Both the position numbers and the translations under genes were made by a program. Shown in pieces: positions 1-8,100 of a DNA stretch of 64,000 nucleotides; the first letter of the stretch is position 1, and the number at the start of each line of letters is the position of its first letter. The DNA is taken from positions 1,013,366-1,077,365 of the forward strand of contig MJCC01000002.1 in assembly GCA_001766655.1 (NCBI GenBank), given 5' to 3'. The stretch comes from Phytomonas francai. Lineage: Eukaryota; Euglenozoa; Kinetoplastea; Trypanosomatida; Trypanosomatidae. Under the pieces are notes generated by a model. The model did not search any database. It worked only from the letters and a program-made list of their open reading frames with translations, and was not told where the DNA came from.

Positions 1-1
1 G

Positions 2-643
2 GCAGAAGATTATTCCTGTGGCTACCCTGGAGCCACAGATTATGATGAGAACATTATCTTTTGTGAGAGGCCCATGAATAACAAAAACTGTCCTGCCCCA
101 GTGTTTCTCGAAAAATACACAATCCCTGTTATCAGCCGTTGGCATATAACTGGGATTGAGATGGGCATAAAGTATTTGAGGGAGTCAAATTACCACTCCA
201 AGCGGTTATGCTTCATCGTTGATTTACAAAACCTGAATTCCTTCTCGAAGGCGATGATAACGTTTGCTCAGAAGTTGAGTGTTATTGAACAGAATAATTA
301 CCCAGAAATAGCAGGACGTGTAATGTTGATTAATTGCCCTACTTTTTTCCGTGTTTGTTGGAAATTATTCCAGCTTTTTATTAATGAACGCACGAACCAA
401 AAGGTTCGCTTGATTTCCCCGGGAAAAGGCTTCGAGGCGTTGTCGCAAGTGATGGCGGTAGAGGATATTCCCGATTTTTGCGGTGGTACTAATACGAGGT
501 GGATGGAGACTAATGGTGGCCGTCTCGGCTCCAGCGACCCTACAAAGGCGTACAAAATTGATTCCTGTAAAGCATCGGACCTCATATCATCGGAAACGGT
601 GAAATCTGAAGACCTCCCTAAAAACAATGTAAAATGTGAGTAG
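2..643 (+). CDS. Sec14-like CRAL-TRIO lipid-transfer protein, 3' part only
   Basis: The frame is open from base 2, and 24 codons precede the first ATG at 74, so the gene very probably starts upstream of the window and only its C-terminal part is seen. The sequence fits the second half of a CRAL-TRIO domain: a hydrophobic strand (CFIVDLQNLN), a helix with YPEIAGRVMLINCPTFF, then VRLISPGKGFEALSQV and IPDFCGGT, which matches the usual 'LP.EyGGt' end of the fold. Proteins of this family bind a phospholipid or similar ligand and move it between membranes. The C-terminal 50 residues are polar and low in complexity. No membrane segment is visible. Which of the several trypanosomatid Sec14-like paralogues this is cannot be told. 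Confidence 0.8.
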   Translation, partial: AEDYSCGYPGATDYDENIIFCERPMNNKNCPAPVFLEKYTIPVISRWHITGIEMGIKYLRESNYHSKRLCFIVDLQNLNSFSKAMITFAQKLSVIEQNNYPEIAGRVMLINCPTFFRVCWKLFQLFINERTNQKVRLISPGKGFEALSQVMAVEDIPDFCGGTNTRWMETNGGRLGSSDPTKAYKIDSCKASDLISSETVKSEDLPKNNVKCE

Positions 644-1725
644 GTGCTCGACAAAAATGAAGAACTATCTACGTTGGCAGCACTTTTGTTCTTACACAAC
701 GCAGGCATGTGTGGGTCCCATGTCTGATATTGATGTAACTTTTAAGAGTAGTTTCTCTTAAATTTACCTTTACCATTAGGGGTTGAAAATAATAACCAGA
801 CTGACGTTTTGTCAAAGTTAAAGATTTATCCTATTATCATCTTTGCTACATACTAATAAAGAACATAGATCGGGAGGAAGGTTTCCAGATGAGTACTGAA
901 TTGCTTTAGTGAGAGTATTATTGAATTAAGATTTAACTCAAGCTATGGAAACAAAAGAGAAGGATAAGCTAACTCCTGATTTGTGTCCTTCTCGAAGCGC
1001 AACTATTATGCTCCTTTTCTTTATTTTATTTCTCTATTTTACATTTCTTGCTTTTTAAATATGAACCTGATAAGGTATGCATATGGACGGTTATTATGTC
1101 ACCAATATTGAGGAGGGAAAAGACGAATGACATATGACAGCTTGCTTTTACACTTAAAAGTGATTTTATGTGGATTGATGCAACTCAATTTATCATAGTT
1201 TTTAATCGAGGACTAAAGTCTGCCTGTTAAATGATATTTCTTTTTATTTTTAAAGCGCTAATTTACTTGGTTTAAAAAGTAATAAAAATTATCTAAAAAT
1301 TCCATGATAGATTTTAGTTACTGATTCAGGTATCACCTTGCATTTCAATTTCTTAGTATGCATTTTTTTACACTAAAGTTTATTCTTTGAGAAGAAAAAC
1401 ACAAAGGGGCAACTAGACCTCTGTCCCGATTTAGGTCTCTCCTTGGTTTCGTTTCATCTTCTATTGACCCAAAATTATACATCTTGATACCTTCTTGACT
1501 TCCCTTGTCTACTTTATCAGCCTCATCCTTTTTTATTATTGAGCACATTCCCTTTGCTATTCGCGAACAGTACCCCAGTCTACACGCTGTTCAAATTTTG
1601 TTGTGAATTATCGACTACTTAATGATCATTGTTGCTGTTGTTTACTCCTTTTGCCCCACCATTAGAATTATTTATCTGTGTGTCATTTCATTCATTACAG
1701 TTTTTGTCAAAAAATAGTGTAGACA
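644..1725. other. AT-rich intergenic spacer
   Basis: No convincing gene on either strand. A 67-codon minus-strand frame at 1345-1548 has no recognisable motif. The right end holds the splice acceptor of the eIF4E gene. Confidence 0.6.
1699..1700 (+). promoter_or_regulatory. Predicted trans-splice acceptor (AG) of the eIF4E gene
   Basis: T/C-rich sequence from about 1671 ends in TTCATTACAG. The next ATG, 25 bases on, is the eIF4E start, and an in-frame TAG lies directly upstream at 1720-1722, so that start is secure. Confidence 0.6.
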
Positions 1726-2397
1726 ATGGACACGGCAACTCACGCATTAAGGAATAGGTGGTTTGTTAGCTTTCTCCCTCCTATAAATACAAAAATGAAC
1801 AACGCAGATTTCAAAAGGCACTGGAATCAGGTGTCGGGGCAGCTCACGCAGCGTCTAGACTGGCTGAAGACAGTCGAGGAAGTGTGGTCCACGATGAACT
1901 CGCTTCCACGCATCCAGAAGCTTGGTGCGGGCAGTAAATTAATTATGGCTAGAGAGGACAAGGACCCTAGTTTTGAGGCCTTTCCAAACGGGTCCCGTGT
2001 GATGATTGACTTTTTCAAGTCTCCGGGGACAGAAAAGGGGATGGAGATGGTAATTGCTGTGGTGCTTGGGGAATCCATTGCATATGAGGTGTGCGACGGA
2101 CTGGCTGTCTGCGACGTGATTCGAATTGTCGTCCGACCCACCCGCGAACATCCAGACATGATAAGAGTTGAGATGTGGCTCAATAATTCTTCTTTTTCTT
2201 TGAAAGTGAAGGAATTTATAGAAAAGGCGCTCGCTGAACGTGGTATTGATAGAGATAGCTACAACATCTCCTCAAATTCCTTTGAAGAAGATGTGAAAAC
2301 GCAAGTCAAACAGGCGCAACGCCCTGCAGTCTCCCCAGTTTCCAAATTCACTGAAAAGGGCGTGGCGGTGGCAGCCGATGAGGCCACAAAGTCTTAG
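1726..2397 (+). CDS. eIF4E-family cap-binding protein (EIF4E1/EIF4E2-like)
   Basis: A 223-residue protein with the eIF4E fold signature. HALRNRWFVSF (7-17) matches the family's 'HpLqnrWalWf', LKTVEEVW matches 'ftvedFW', and the central DPSFEAFPNGSRVMIDFF corresponds to the 'eP.Wed..n..GGrW' cap-pocket loop. VCDVIRIVV and RVEMWL fit the later strands and the conserved Trp before the m7G-phosphate contacts. Length and lack of large extensions fit the short trypanosomatid EIF4E1/EIF4E2 class rather than the longer EIF4E3-6. Family members bind the mRNA 5' cap, in trypanosomatids the hypermethylated cap 4. Unusually, the Trp equivalent to human W102 appears to be Phe and the second loop Trp is missing, so one side of the cap sandwich differs. 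The start is fixed by an in-frame TAG immediately upstream. Assignment to E1 or E2 is open. Confidence 0.8.
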   Translation: MDTATHALRNRWFVSFLPPINTKMNNADFKRHWNQVSGQLTQRLDWLKTVEEVWSTMNSLPRIQKLGAGSKLIMAREDKDPSFEAFPNGSRVMIDFFKSPGTEKGMEMVIAVVLGESIAYEVCDGLAVCDVIRIVVRPTREHPDMIRVEMWLNNSSFSLKVKEFIEKALAERGIDRDSYNISSNSFEEDVKTQVKQAQRPAVSPVSKFTEKGVAVAADEATKS

Positions 2398-3142
2398 CGT
2401 GATGCTGAAACCACCACGAACACGCGCAATGAGGAGGATCGTAAGGTTCGGTCTGATGAATGGGCTAGGGAGTCGATATCGAAAGTACAGGCTTATGAAT
2501 ACCGCGGTGTATTATTATATATAAAATATATTTTATACTTTTGGCGCCCATTTTCCTAGTTGCTTCACATTAAATTTCAACTTTTAGGTGCTTATTTTAA
2601 ATTCGTTCATCTTTAATCAAAACATTTTCGACCCAAAAAATTCAGATAGGACTAAAACGAGAGTAAGAGAGCCTGAAGGGGAGGCGAAAATAAGTTGTGA
2701 AAAGGGCGTGTACGGTAATATATATATATATATATATATATCTTTCAATTAGAGTATTATTGTATGCTATTATTATTGTTGGCGCACTTATACCTTTTCC
2801 TTTCTCTTAATACACTCGTTGCCTATATTTTCATTTTTGAGGAGATTGAAAAAGGATGACAGTGATATCTTGAATCTGTTTGATTGAAACACCTGCTACA
2901 TGTAAAGTAGGATTAGGTGTAAATAAAAGTGCCATTTTTGCATTTATAATGTTTCTCTCTATTCGAGGGTTACCCCTACTGCATGATGATTACATGAACT
3001 TGTAAGGTAGTATGAATACCCCAAATGTAAACGAGAGACGAACACCCTGATTGACCTCCTTATGTTGTGCCCCTCCCTCACTTTTTTTGTTCATTTTTTA
3101 AATCCGCATGGATCTATTAGAAAAAAAAGGAATCGAGGTATC
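2398..3142. other. Intergenic spacer with (TA)n tract
   Basis: AT-rich, with a (TA)n run at about 2718-2741 and no gene seen. A C/T-rich tract at 3069-3099 precedes the acceptor of the eS31 gene. Confidence 0.6.
3119..3120 (+). promoter_or_regulatory. Predicted trans-splice acceptor of the eS31 gene
   Basis: The tract at 3069-3099 is almost pure C/T and the first usable AG after it is at 3119-3120. The upstream ATG at 3062, in frame with eS31, would be removed by splicing here, so translation should begin at 3143. Confidence 0.6.
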
Positions 3143-3601
3143 ATGCAGATCTTTGTCAAGACGGCTGTCGGCCAGACCGTGGCCGTGCGCGTCCCCGCCA
3201 AGGGGACGGTGGCCTCGCTCCGGAGCGCGGCGGGCGTCTTACGGGGCAGCCTCTTCTTCGGCGGCGCCTGCCTGGAGGAGGAGGCGGATCTGGCCACCTT
3301 TGGCCTCATGTCGGGGTCGACCGTGCAGGAGGTGGTCCCGGTGGAGGGCGGCAAGGGCAAGAAGAAGAAGAAGCGCATCTTCACGAAGCCCAAGAAGCCT
3401 AACCACAAGCACAAGCTCGAGAAGATGCGCGCGCTCAAGTACTTCAAGGTCATCGAGAATGACGACGGCTCCTACACGGTGGAGCGGACCCGCCAGGAAT
3501 GCCCTCACCCGCAGTGCGGCGCCAGCATCTTCATGGCGCAGCACAAGGACCGCAAATACTGCGGGAAGTGCCATCTGACCTACAAGGAAGAGAGCAAGTA
3601 A
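3143..3601 (+). CDS. RPS27A: Ubiquitin-like / 40S ribosomal protein eS31 (S27a) fusion
   Basis: Reading from the ATG at 3143 gives 152 residues. Residues 1-70 begin MQIFVKT like ubiquitin and end in GG, but the domain is strongly diverged and about six residues shorter: only K6 and K20 remain, so the usual chain-forming lysines are gone. A basic linker (KGKKKKKR) follows, then the eS31 zinc ribbon with C120, C125, C140 and C143. In other eukaryotes the precursor is cut after GG to release ubiquitin and the small-subunit protein that sits at the beak of the 40S head. Here the released or retained part would be a poor ubiquitin. To my memory kinetoplastid eS31 has a diverged leader in general. 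An ATG at 3062 would add 27 residues but lies upstream of the best splice acceptor. Codon use is very GC-rich. Confidence 0.9.
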   Translation: MQIFVKTAVGQTVAVRVPAKGTVASLRSAAGVLRGSLFFGGACLEEEADLATFGLMSGSTVQEVVPVEGGKGKKKKKRIFTKPKKPNHKHKLEKMRALKYFKVIENDDGSYTVERTRQECPHPQCGASIFMAQHKDRKYCGKCHLTYKEESK

Positions 3602-3982
3602 AGTGGTTGGACGACTTTCACGCCGCGGCTCATGATACTTAAACTGTTTTTCAGTTCACTTTATTTTTGTAATTTTTTTAAGAAAAAAAATTAAATTTTA
3701 AAAGATTTTCACCTTAGTTTAGCTTGGTTGAATTTGGACAGAATGTCGGTAAGGGTATCCTATTTCTCGCTCTCTTTAGTTTTTTCCCCCTTGTTAGTGA
3801 GATAATTCTAATTCTATAGTTGTAAATGTGTTTACGCCAACAGCAAAAAGAGTAGTTTTTTTTTCCGAAGAATACTTAATTATACTTATATATTTTATCA
3901 GAAAAAAAGTGATTCAAATTCATATTCTTAAAAAGTTGCTGTCTTGCCACAAAGGGTGGTGATCTGGTAGCCCCAACTGAAT
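3602..3982. other. Intergenic spacer
   Basis: AT-rich with A and T runs; no gene or structured element recognised. A possible splice acceptor is the AG near 3970, but its pyrimidine tract is weak. Confidence 0.55.
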
Positions 3983-4744
3983 ATGGGACTTTCCGATATT
4001 GACGAGGATGACCATCCCTCCCCTAAGGTTCCGTCTCGAACGACAACGACAACGACGCAGAAGGCCATGTATTTAGATGATTTATTTAGTGATCTGAAAC
4101 CCCAGGGTATAAGAGAAGGTCTTTCTGCACAGCCTCCGGAAAGTTTGCTCAAGGCAAGATATGTTTCGAATAATCCATTGGATAGCTTATTCATGCCATC
4201 CTCATCTAAATCTTCCTCAGGGATGGAAAATTCTACCGCAGAAGAACCGCGGAAAAATACCATATATGTGGATTATGAAGACATGGCGACATATGATAAT
4301 AGTAACCTGTTTGATCTTTCTCGCCCAGCTGAGCGGTCTAGTTTCAACAACCCCGAAAGCCTCCTAGAGGGGTTCGAAATGCAGGGGAAGAAGACCAAGT
4401 CTAAGCCTTCTCTTGCCACCCACGTCACCCTGAAGCATTTGACGCGCAACAAAGATGACAACAAAATAACGGCACGACTGCTGTCGCTCATGAACTACTA
4501 CGATGTACTGGGCGTTTCACACGATGCCACTGTTGAGGTAATTCGGCGTCGCTACAAAAAGAAGGCCCTGGAACTGCACCCGGATCGAGTAGGCCGTGCG
4601 CAATCCTCCGAGGAGATGGAACTATTCAAGATCATCACGGAGGCACATGAGGTACTAACGGATCCGGAAAAGCGGTCGAAATACGACAGAGAATTGCAGA
4701 ATGAGGGGTTCACTGCGCCATGCCCAGTTGATTCCTGGTATTAA
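3983..4744 (+). CDS. J-domain (DnaJ/HSP40-like) protein
   Basis: 253 residues. A J domain occupies about residues 169-240: NYYDVLGVSHDAT, RRRYKKKALELHPDR with the HPD tripeptide that stimulates Hsp70 ATPase, then FKIITEAHEVLTDPEKRSKYDREL. The N-terminal two thirds are polar, Ser/Asp/Glu-rich and without a recognised domain. There is no Gly/Phe region, zinc finger or C-terminal substrate domain, so this is a type III J protein. No signal peptide or membrane segment is seen, suggesting a cytosolic or nuclear site. Its Hsp70 partner cannot be inferred. The family call is firm; the specific orthologue is unknown. Confidence 0.85.
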   Translation: MGLSDIDEDDHPSPKVPSRTTTTTTQKAMYLDDLFSDLKPQGIREGLSAQPPESLLKARYVSNNPLDSLFMPSSSKSSSGMENSTAEEPRKNTIYVDYEDMATYDNSNLFDLSRPAERSSFNNPESLLEGFEMQGKKTKSKPSLATHVTLKHLTRNKDDNKITARLLSLMNYYDVLGVSHDATVEVIRRRYKKKALELHPDRVGRAQSSEEMELFKIITEAHEVLTDPEKRSKYDRELQNEGFTAPCPVDSWY

Positions 4745-5101
4745 AATACAATTGAGGTCTTTATCAAGTGTGTTTTGAGTTCTAATTATTGCATCGAAAC
4801 TCATTTATTATTTTGCTGTTCGCCCTATTTTTTGTGGTGTTTTCTATAAAATTTTGCAATAATGTGTGCGCATCCTTTATTTACTTAGGTATCATGATTT
4901 CTCGCAAGAAGTTTCTGAAGTAAATGGACAATCGGTAAAAAAGGATATGGATACACCATTGACAGGGAACCTATTATTCCTTGTTTAAACAATGTATGTG
5001 TTAATTCTCTATTTTCGTTATTCAACTTTTTCCCCCACTTGCTGCTTTAGGTGAAGTGATACTTTTGAAATTCTCGCTTAAATTTCTGCTTAATAATCGA
5101 A
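4745..5101. other. Intergenic spacer with splice signal
   Basis: No gene seen. A tract ending CTTTTTCCCCCACTTG and then GCTGCTTTAG places a good acceptor AG at 5049-5050, 51 bases before the next start. Confidence 0.6.
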
Positions 5102-5323
5102 ATGTTCTGCCGTACCTTGGCTGCGATGAGCTGGCGTGATCAGGGCATCACCTATGTGAAGTATCTCAATGTTTGCACAGAGGCGCTGCATATGTGCACC
5201 GCCCCCAAGGCCCGCGGAAAGTATGAGCGCTTTTCGAACCCGAATTATGCAGCCTACAGACCGGAGAGTACAGGTGGAATGCAGGAGGTTAAGAAGGTGC
5301 CAACCTTTACAACGGAGTACTAG
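5102..5323 (+). CDS. ATPE: Mitochondrial F1-ATP synthase epsilon subunit
   Basis: 73 residues. The segment SWRDQGITYVKYLNVCTEAL matches the short helical N-terminus of eukaryotic F1 epsilon ('yWRqAGlsYirYs.icA..vR'), a small protein of the central stalk that contacts gamma and delta. The size fits the family (about 50-75 residues). The first eight residues (MFCRTLAA) may be a very short mitochondrial presequence; a second ATG at 5126 would start directly at MSWRDQG. The rest, KYERFSNPNYAAYRP and onwards, is the extension seen in trypanosomatid versions. The pyrimidine tract and AG at 5049-5050 support the ATG at 5102 as first in the mRNA. Few small proteins share this WR-x(4)-YxxY pattern, so the call is good despite the length. 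Confidence 0.85.
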   Translation: MFCRTLAAMSWRDQGITYVKYLNVCTEALHMCTAPKARGKYERFSNPNYAAYRPESTGGMQEVKKVPTFTTEY

Positions 5324-5641
5324 CCGAATATCACAAAGAGATAATTTTGCTTGATCATGTGATTGCATCTTGATCTTTTATTCAGTATTAAGTATCGAAA
5401 ACGTAGAATAGGTTTTAGAAAAGGGCATACCCATAAAAAGGTAAGCCCTTCTGTGTCGTTGTCTAGCTGAAGTTTTTCTTTTCGCTATATTGAAATCCTC
5501 ATCGTCCGAGGTTGTTTCGTATATGTATTTTCATGCATAGATTCGCAAGTAGGCATCGTTTTTATTTTTCTGTTTTTCCCATTTTTTGCCGTAGTACAAA
5601 AGAGGGGTAAACAAGACTACTAGAAATATTTTGCTCTTTAC

Positions 5642-5694
<53 letters not shown>

Positions 5695-5731
5695 AGAGAG
5701 AGAGAGAGAGAGAGAGATTCGCTGTCGAGCG
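5324..5731. other. Intergenic spacer and predicted long leader
   Basis: No gene seen. A T/C-rich tract ends in TTTTTTGCCGTAG, giving an acceptor AG at 5593-5594. The next gene would then have a leader of about 137 bases made mostly of TA and GA repeats. Confidence 0.55.
5645..5717. repeat. Compound microsatellite (TA)23 then (GA)12
   Basis: Alternating A/T from 5645 to 5691 is followed by alternating A/G to 5717, 14 bases before the next start codon. It lies inside the predicted 5' leader of the DUF3592 gene. Confidence 0.95.
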
Positions 5732-6298
5732 ATGCCGTGGTACCTGAGTACATTTCGCGTAGGTTTTTCCTTGATCTATTCCTACTTTGCCTACACCCAG
5801 GTGAGATGGATTTCTGACGCTGAGGATCGTTATCGCCGCTCTACGACTTGGAAGCCTGCCGTCGGGACGATTTTAGATCACAAAATTGTCATGAAGCGTG
5901 GGGGTTCCAGCTACGTGCGGTATAGCTTCACCGTGGATAAAACGGAGTACGTGGGCGACCGCTTTCGCAGCGGTGGCATGCATAAAGAGGAGATGGTCCC
6001 CAACCCAGCACTCCTCGGTGCGGGAACACAACTTGTGGTTTACTACAATCCGGCGGACCCGAGCGAGAGTGCCATCAAGCTTCAGGCCGATCGTAGCGCA
6101 GAGTCCATTTTTGTTATCGGTACAGTCCTCTCAGTTATCTTTGCCTACCGCGCTGTTCGCTGTGAGACGATATTGCCAAACATGTTTTACCGTTTTTTGG
6201 GTGTAAATAGACGGAGGGGCGGCATTTCAGGGTTGCGTCAGGCTCGGCCACATGCAAAGCAGAAGATGAAGTACGGAAAATATACAGGAGCACTTTAG
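5732..6298 (+). CDS. DUF3592-type small membrane protein
   Basis: 188 residues with a hydrophobic segment near the N-terminus (about 7-25) and a second at about 125-143. Between them lies a soluble domain typical of DUF3592: WKPAVGTILDHKIV, SYVRYSFTVDKTEYVGDRF, then LGAGTQLVVYYNPADPSESA, the family's 'v.V.YnP.nP..s.l' ending. Such proteins are predicted to have a small beta domain between two helices; their function is unknown. The basic C-terminus (about 160-188) would sit on the same side of the membrane as the N-terminus. No mitochondrial presequence is obvious. The start is the first ATG after the repeat-rich leader. Confidence 0.75.
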   Translation: MPWYLSTFRVGFSLIYSYFAYTQVRWISDAEDRYRRSTTWKPAVGTILDHKIVMKRGGSSYVRYSFTVDKTEYVGDRFRSGGMHKEEMVPNPALLGAGTQLVVYYNPADPSESAIKLQADRSAESIFVIGTVLSVIFAYRAVRCETILPNMFYRFLGVNRRRGGISGLRQARPHAKQKMKYGKYTGAL

Positions 6299-6699
6299 GG
6301 TCATTCGTAGAGTGGTTAATTCATCCATTCGCTTGTCAACTAGGCGTGACTCCTCTGGGTGGGTGGGGGGAATGCCATGCCCAGAACGGCAGGAGGCCAC
6401 CTCACCGATGCCATATCAACTTCAACAGTCCTCGGGTGTATTTATTTGTAGGTACATAGACGTGCATGCGAAATGTGACTTTTAAAATGATTCTACCGTG
6501 TACTATTCTTCCTTTTTACACATTCACTTTCTTCTTTTGATTTATTTAAATAAAAAATTGAACAGTTGAGACAAGCAAAACGGTAAAGCAGGTGTTGCGG
6601 CCGGAAACACCTCATCGTGTGTTCCCTATCCACCCGTTGAGAGGGAGGGAGAGGGAGAGGAGGGGGTAGCAATTGAAGTTATCGTAGGCGCGGCTGTGG
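6299..6699. other. Intergenic spacer with splice signal
   Basis: No gene seen. T/C-rich sequence at about 6505-6545 leads to an AG at 6564-6565, the likely acceptor for the RNase H2A gene. Confidence 0.55.
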
Positions 6700-7641
6700 A
6701 TGAGCGGGGTGCGCACGAAGCAGAAGCAGCAGCAGCAGCAGCAGCAGCTGGGGTTCTTCCGTGCGGACGACATCCGTCGCGCCTTGGACGTTGCCCTCGA
6801 TGACAGTGGCGAGCAGCTTGTGGTGGGCGTCGATGAGGCCGGCCGAGGGCCCGTTTTCGGCCCGATGGTCTACGCCGGTGCCGTCATCGCCCTCGCCGAG
6901 CACGACCGCCTTGTCGAGGAGTGCGGTGTCGCTGACAGCAAAATGCTCACGGCGGGGCAGCGGCAAGAGGCTCTCCACCGCTTCGAGCAGCTCAAAACAT
7001 TTCGCTCCTTCGTCGTGGTGCTCTCCGCGGAAGAGATCTCGGCTGCGATGACGGGATGTAGCGGGCGCAATTTAAACACCATCAGCCATGACGCCGCGAT
7101 CACGATCATCTCCAGGGCGACGTTGGCGGGGGTGGGGAAGCTGTGCGCGGCCTACGTAGATACCGTAGGGCCTCCGGAGAGCTACCAAAGCCGAATTTCC
7201 GGGCGCTTTCCGCATCTTGATATCACTGTCGCGGCAAAAGCAGACAGCAAATACCCCATCGTCTCTGCAGCCTCGATCGTCGCCAAAACGATGCGTGATG
7301 AGGCCATCGAGGCGCTAGGGCTTGACATCGGGAGCGGTTACCCCAGCGATCCACGCTCCGCCAGGTGGCTTCGCTCGCATGTGCATCGCTTCTTCATCGT
7401 ACCGAGGCGCTACAACTTTGTAAGGTACTCATGGGGGCCAGTTGCTCAGCTCGGCAAGGACCCCACGGTATGTATACAAGCAACATTTAAGCAGGATGAA
7501 CTAAATGAGCAAAGGAAAAGACCCAGAGCTGATGCTGACAGAAGACAATCCCAATTGAATTTTGTGAGAGCACCACCGAAACGTGCGGCGATTTTCACGC
7601 ATATGCTTCTGCTCGAGCCGATCGAGAGCATAGATTTTTAG
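6700..7641 (+). CDS. RNASEH2A: Ribonuclease H2 catalytic subunit (RNase HII / H2A)
   Basis: 313 residues. The RNase HII fold is clear: GVDEAGRGPVFGPMVYA with D45 and E46, ADSKMLT, the third acidic residue in AYVDTVGPP (D153), and the fourth in AAKADSKYPIVSAASIVAK (D181). All four carboxylates needed for two-metal catalysis are present, so the enzyme should cut RNA:DNA hybrids and single ribonucleotides in DNA. Length and sequence fit the eukaryotic H2A type, which works in the nucleus with H2B and H2C. A run of seven Gln (10-16) precedes the fold, coded by CAG repeats, and may vary in length between alleles. The C-terminal 60 residues are basic with a KRPRAD stretch that could be a nuclear localisation signal. 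Confidence 0.92.
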   Translation: MSGVRTKQKQQQQQQQLGFFRADDIRRALDVALDDSGEQLVVGVDEAGRGPVFGPMVYAGAVIALAEHDRLVEECGVADSKMLTAGQRQEALHRFEQLKTFRSFVVVLSAEEISAAMTGCSGRNLNTISHDAAITIISRATLAGVGKLCAAYVDTVGPPESYQSRISGRFPHLDITVAAKADSKYPIVSAASIVAKTMRDEAIEALGLDIGSGYPSDPRSARWLRSHVHRFFIVPRRYNFVRYSWGPVAQLGKDPTVCIQATFKQDELNEQRKRPRADADRRQSQLNFVRAPPKRAAIFTHMLLLEPIESIDF

Positions 7642-8100
7642 TTTTTACATCAGAAAAGAGGTAGAACTGTATTAAATAGAATGCATCCCGCCATTGTATA
7701 GATTTAGCAGGGTGACGTTAACATAAAGAATTGCTAATATCGCTTAATGGATGATTGCTCAAGTGGGTCCCGCTATAGTTTGGAAATCTGGTGTTTATAG
7801 TTTGTAAAAGAAACAAAACAACATTTAAAAAATGAGCTTGCGTGCCAATTTGCTCAGTATTGCCGAACCAAAATAATACTTGTTCATTTAATTATTATTC
7901 ATGGGGTGCCTCTTTCTACGTATGCGTCTAACTTTTCCTTAACTTTATCCCACCTATCGTAATGATGATGATCATCTACATAAATAAATATTTATTTATG
8001 TGTGTTTGATCATTAGCTTTTCTAACACTAAGGAGGTGTCCGGGGTGAACTAGTGGGCCAAGACTCACATACTTAAATATAAATTCATCTTTGGAAAATA
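7642..8100. other. Intergenic spacer
   Basis: AT-rich, no gene seen. A likely acceptor AG lies at 8031-8032 (TCTAACACTAAG). Confidence 0.55.

Noticed and set aside
3062..3142. 27-residue N-terminal extension of the ubiquitin-like/eS31 protein
   Set aside because: It spans the pyrimidine tract and acceptor at 3119-3120, and ubiquitin-type domains begin at MQIF.
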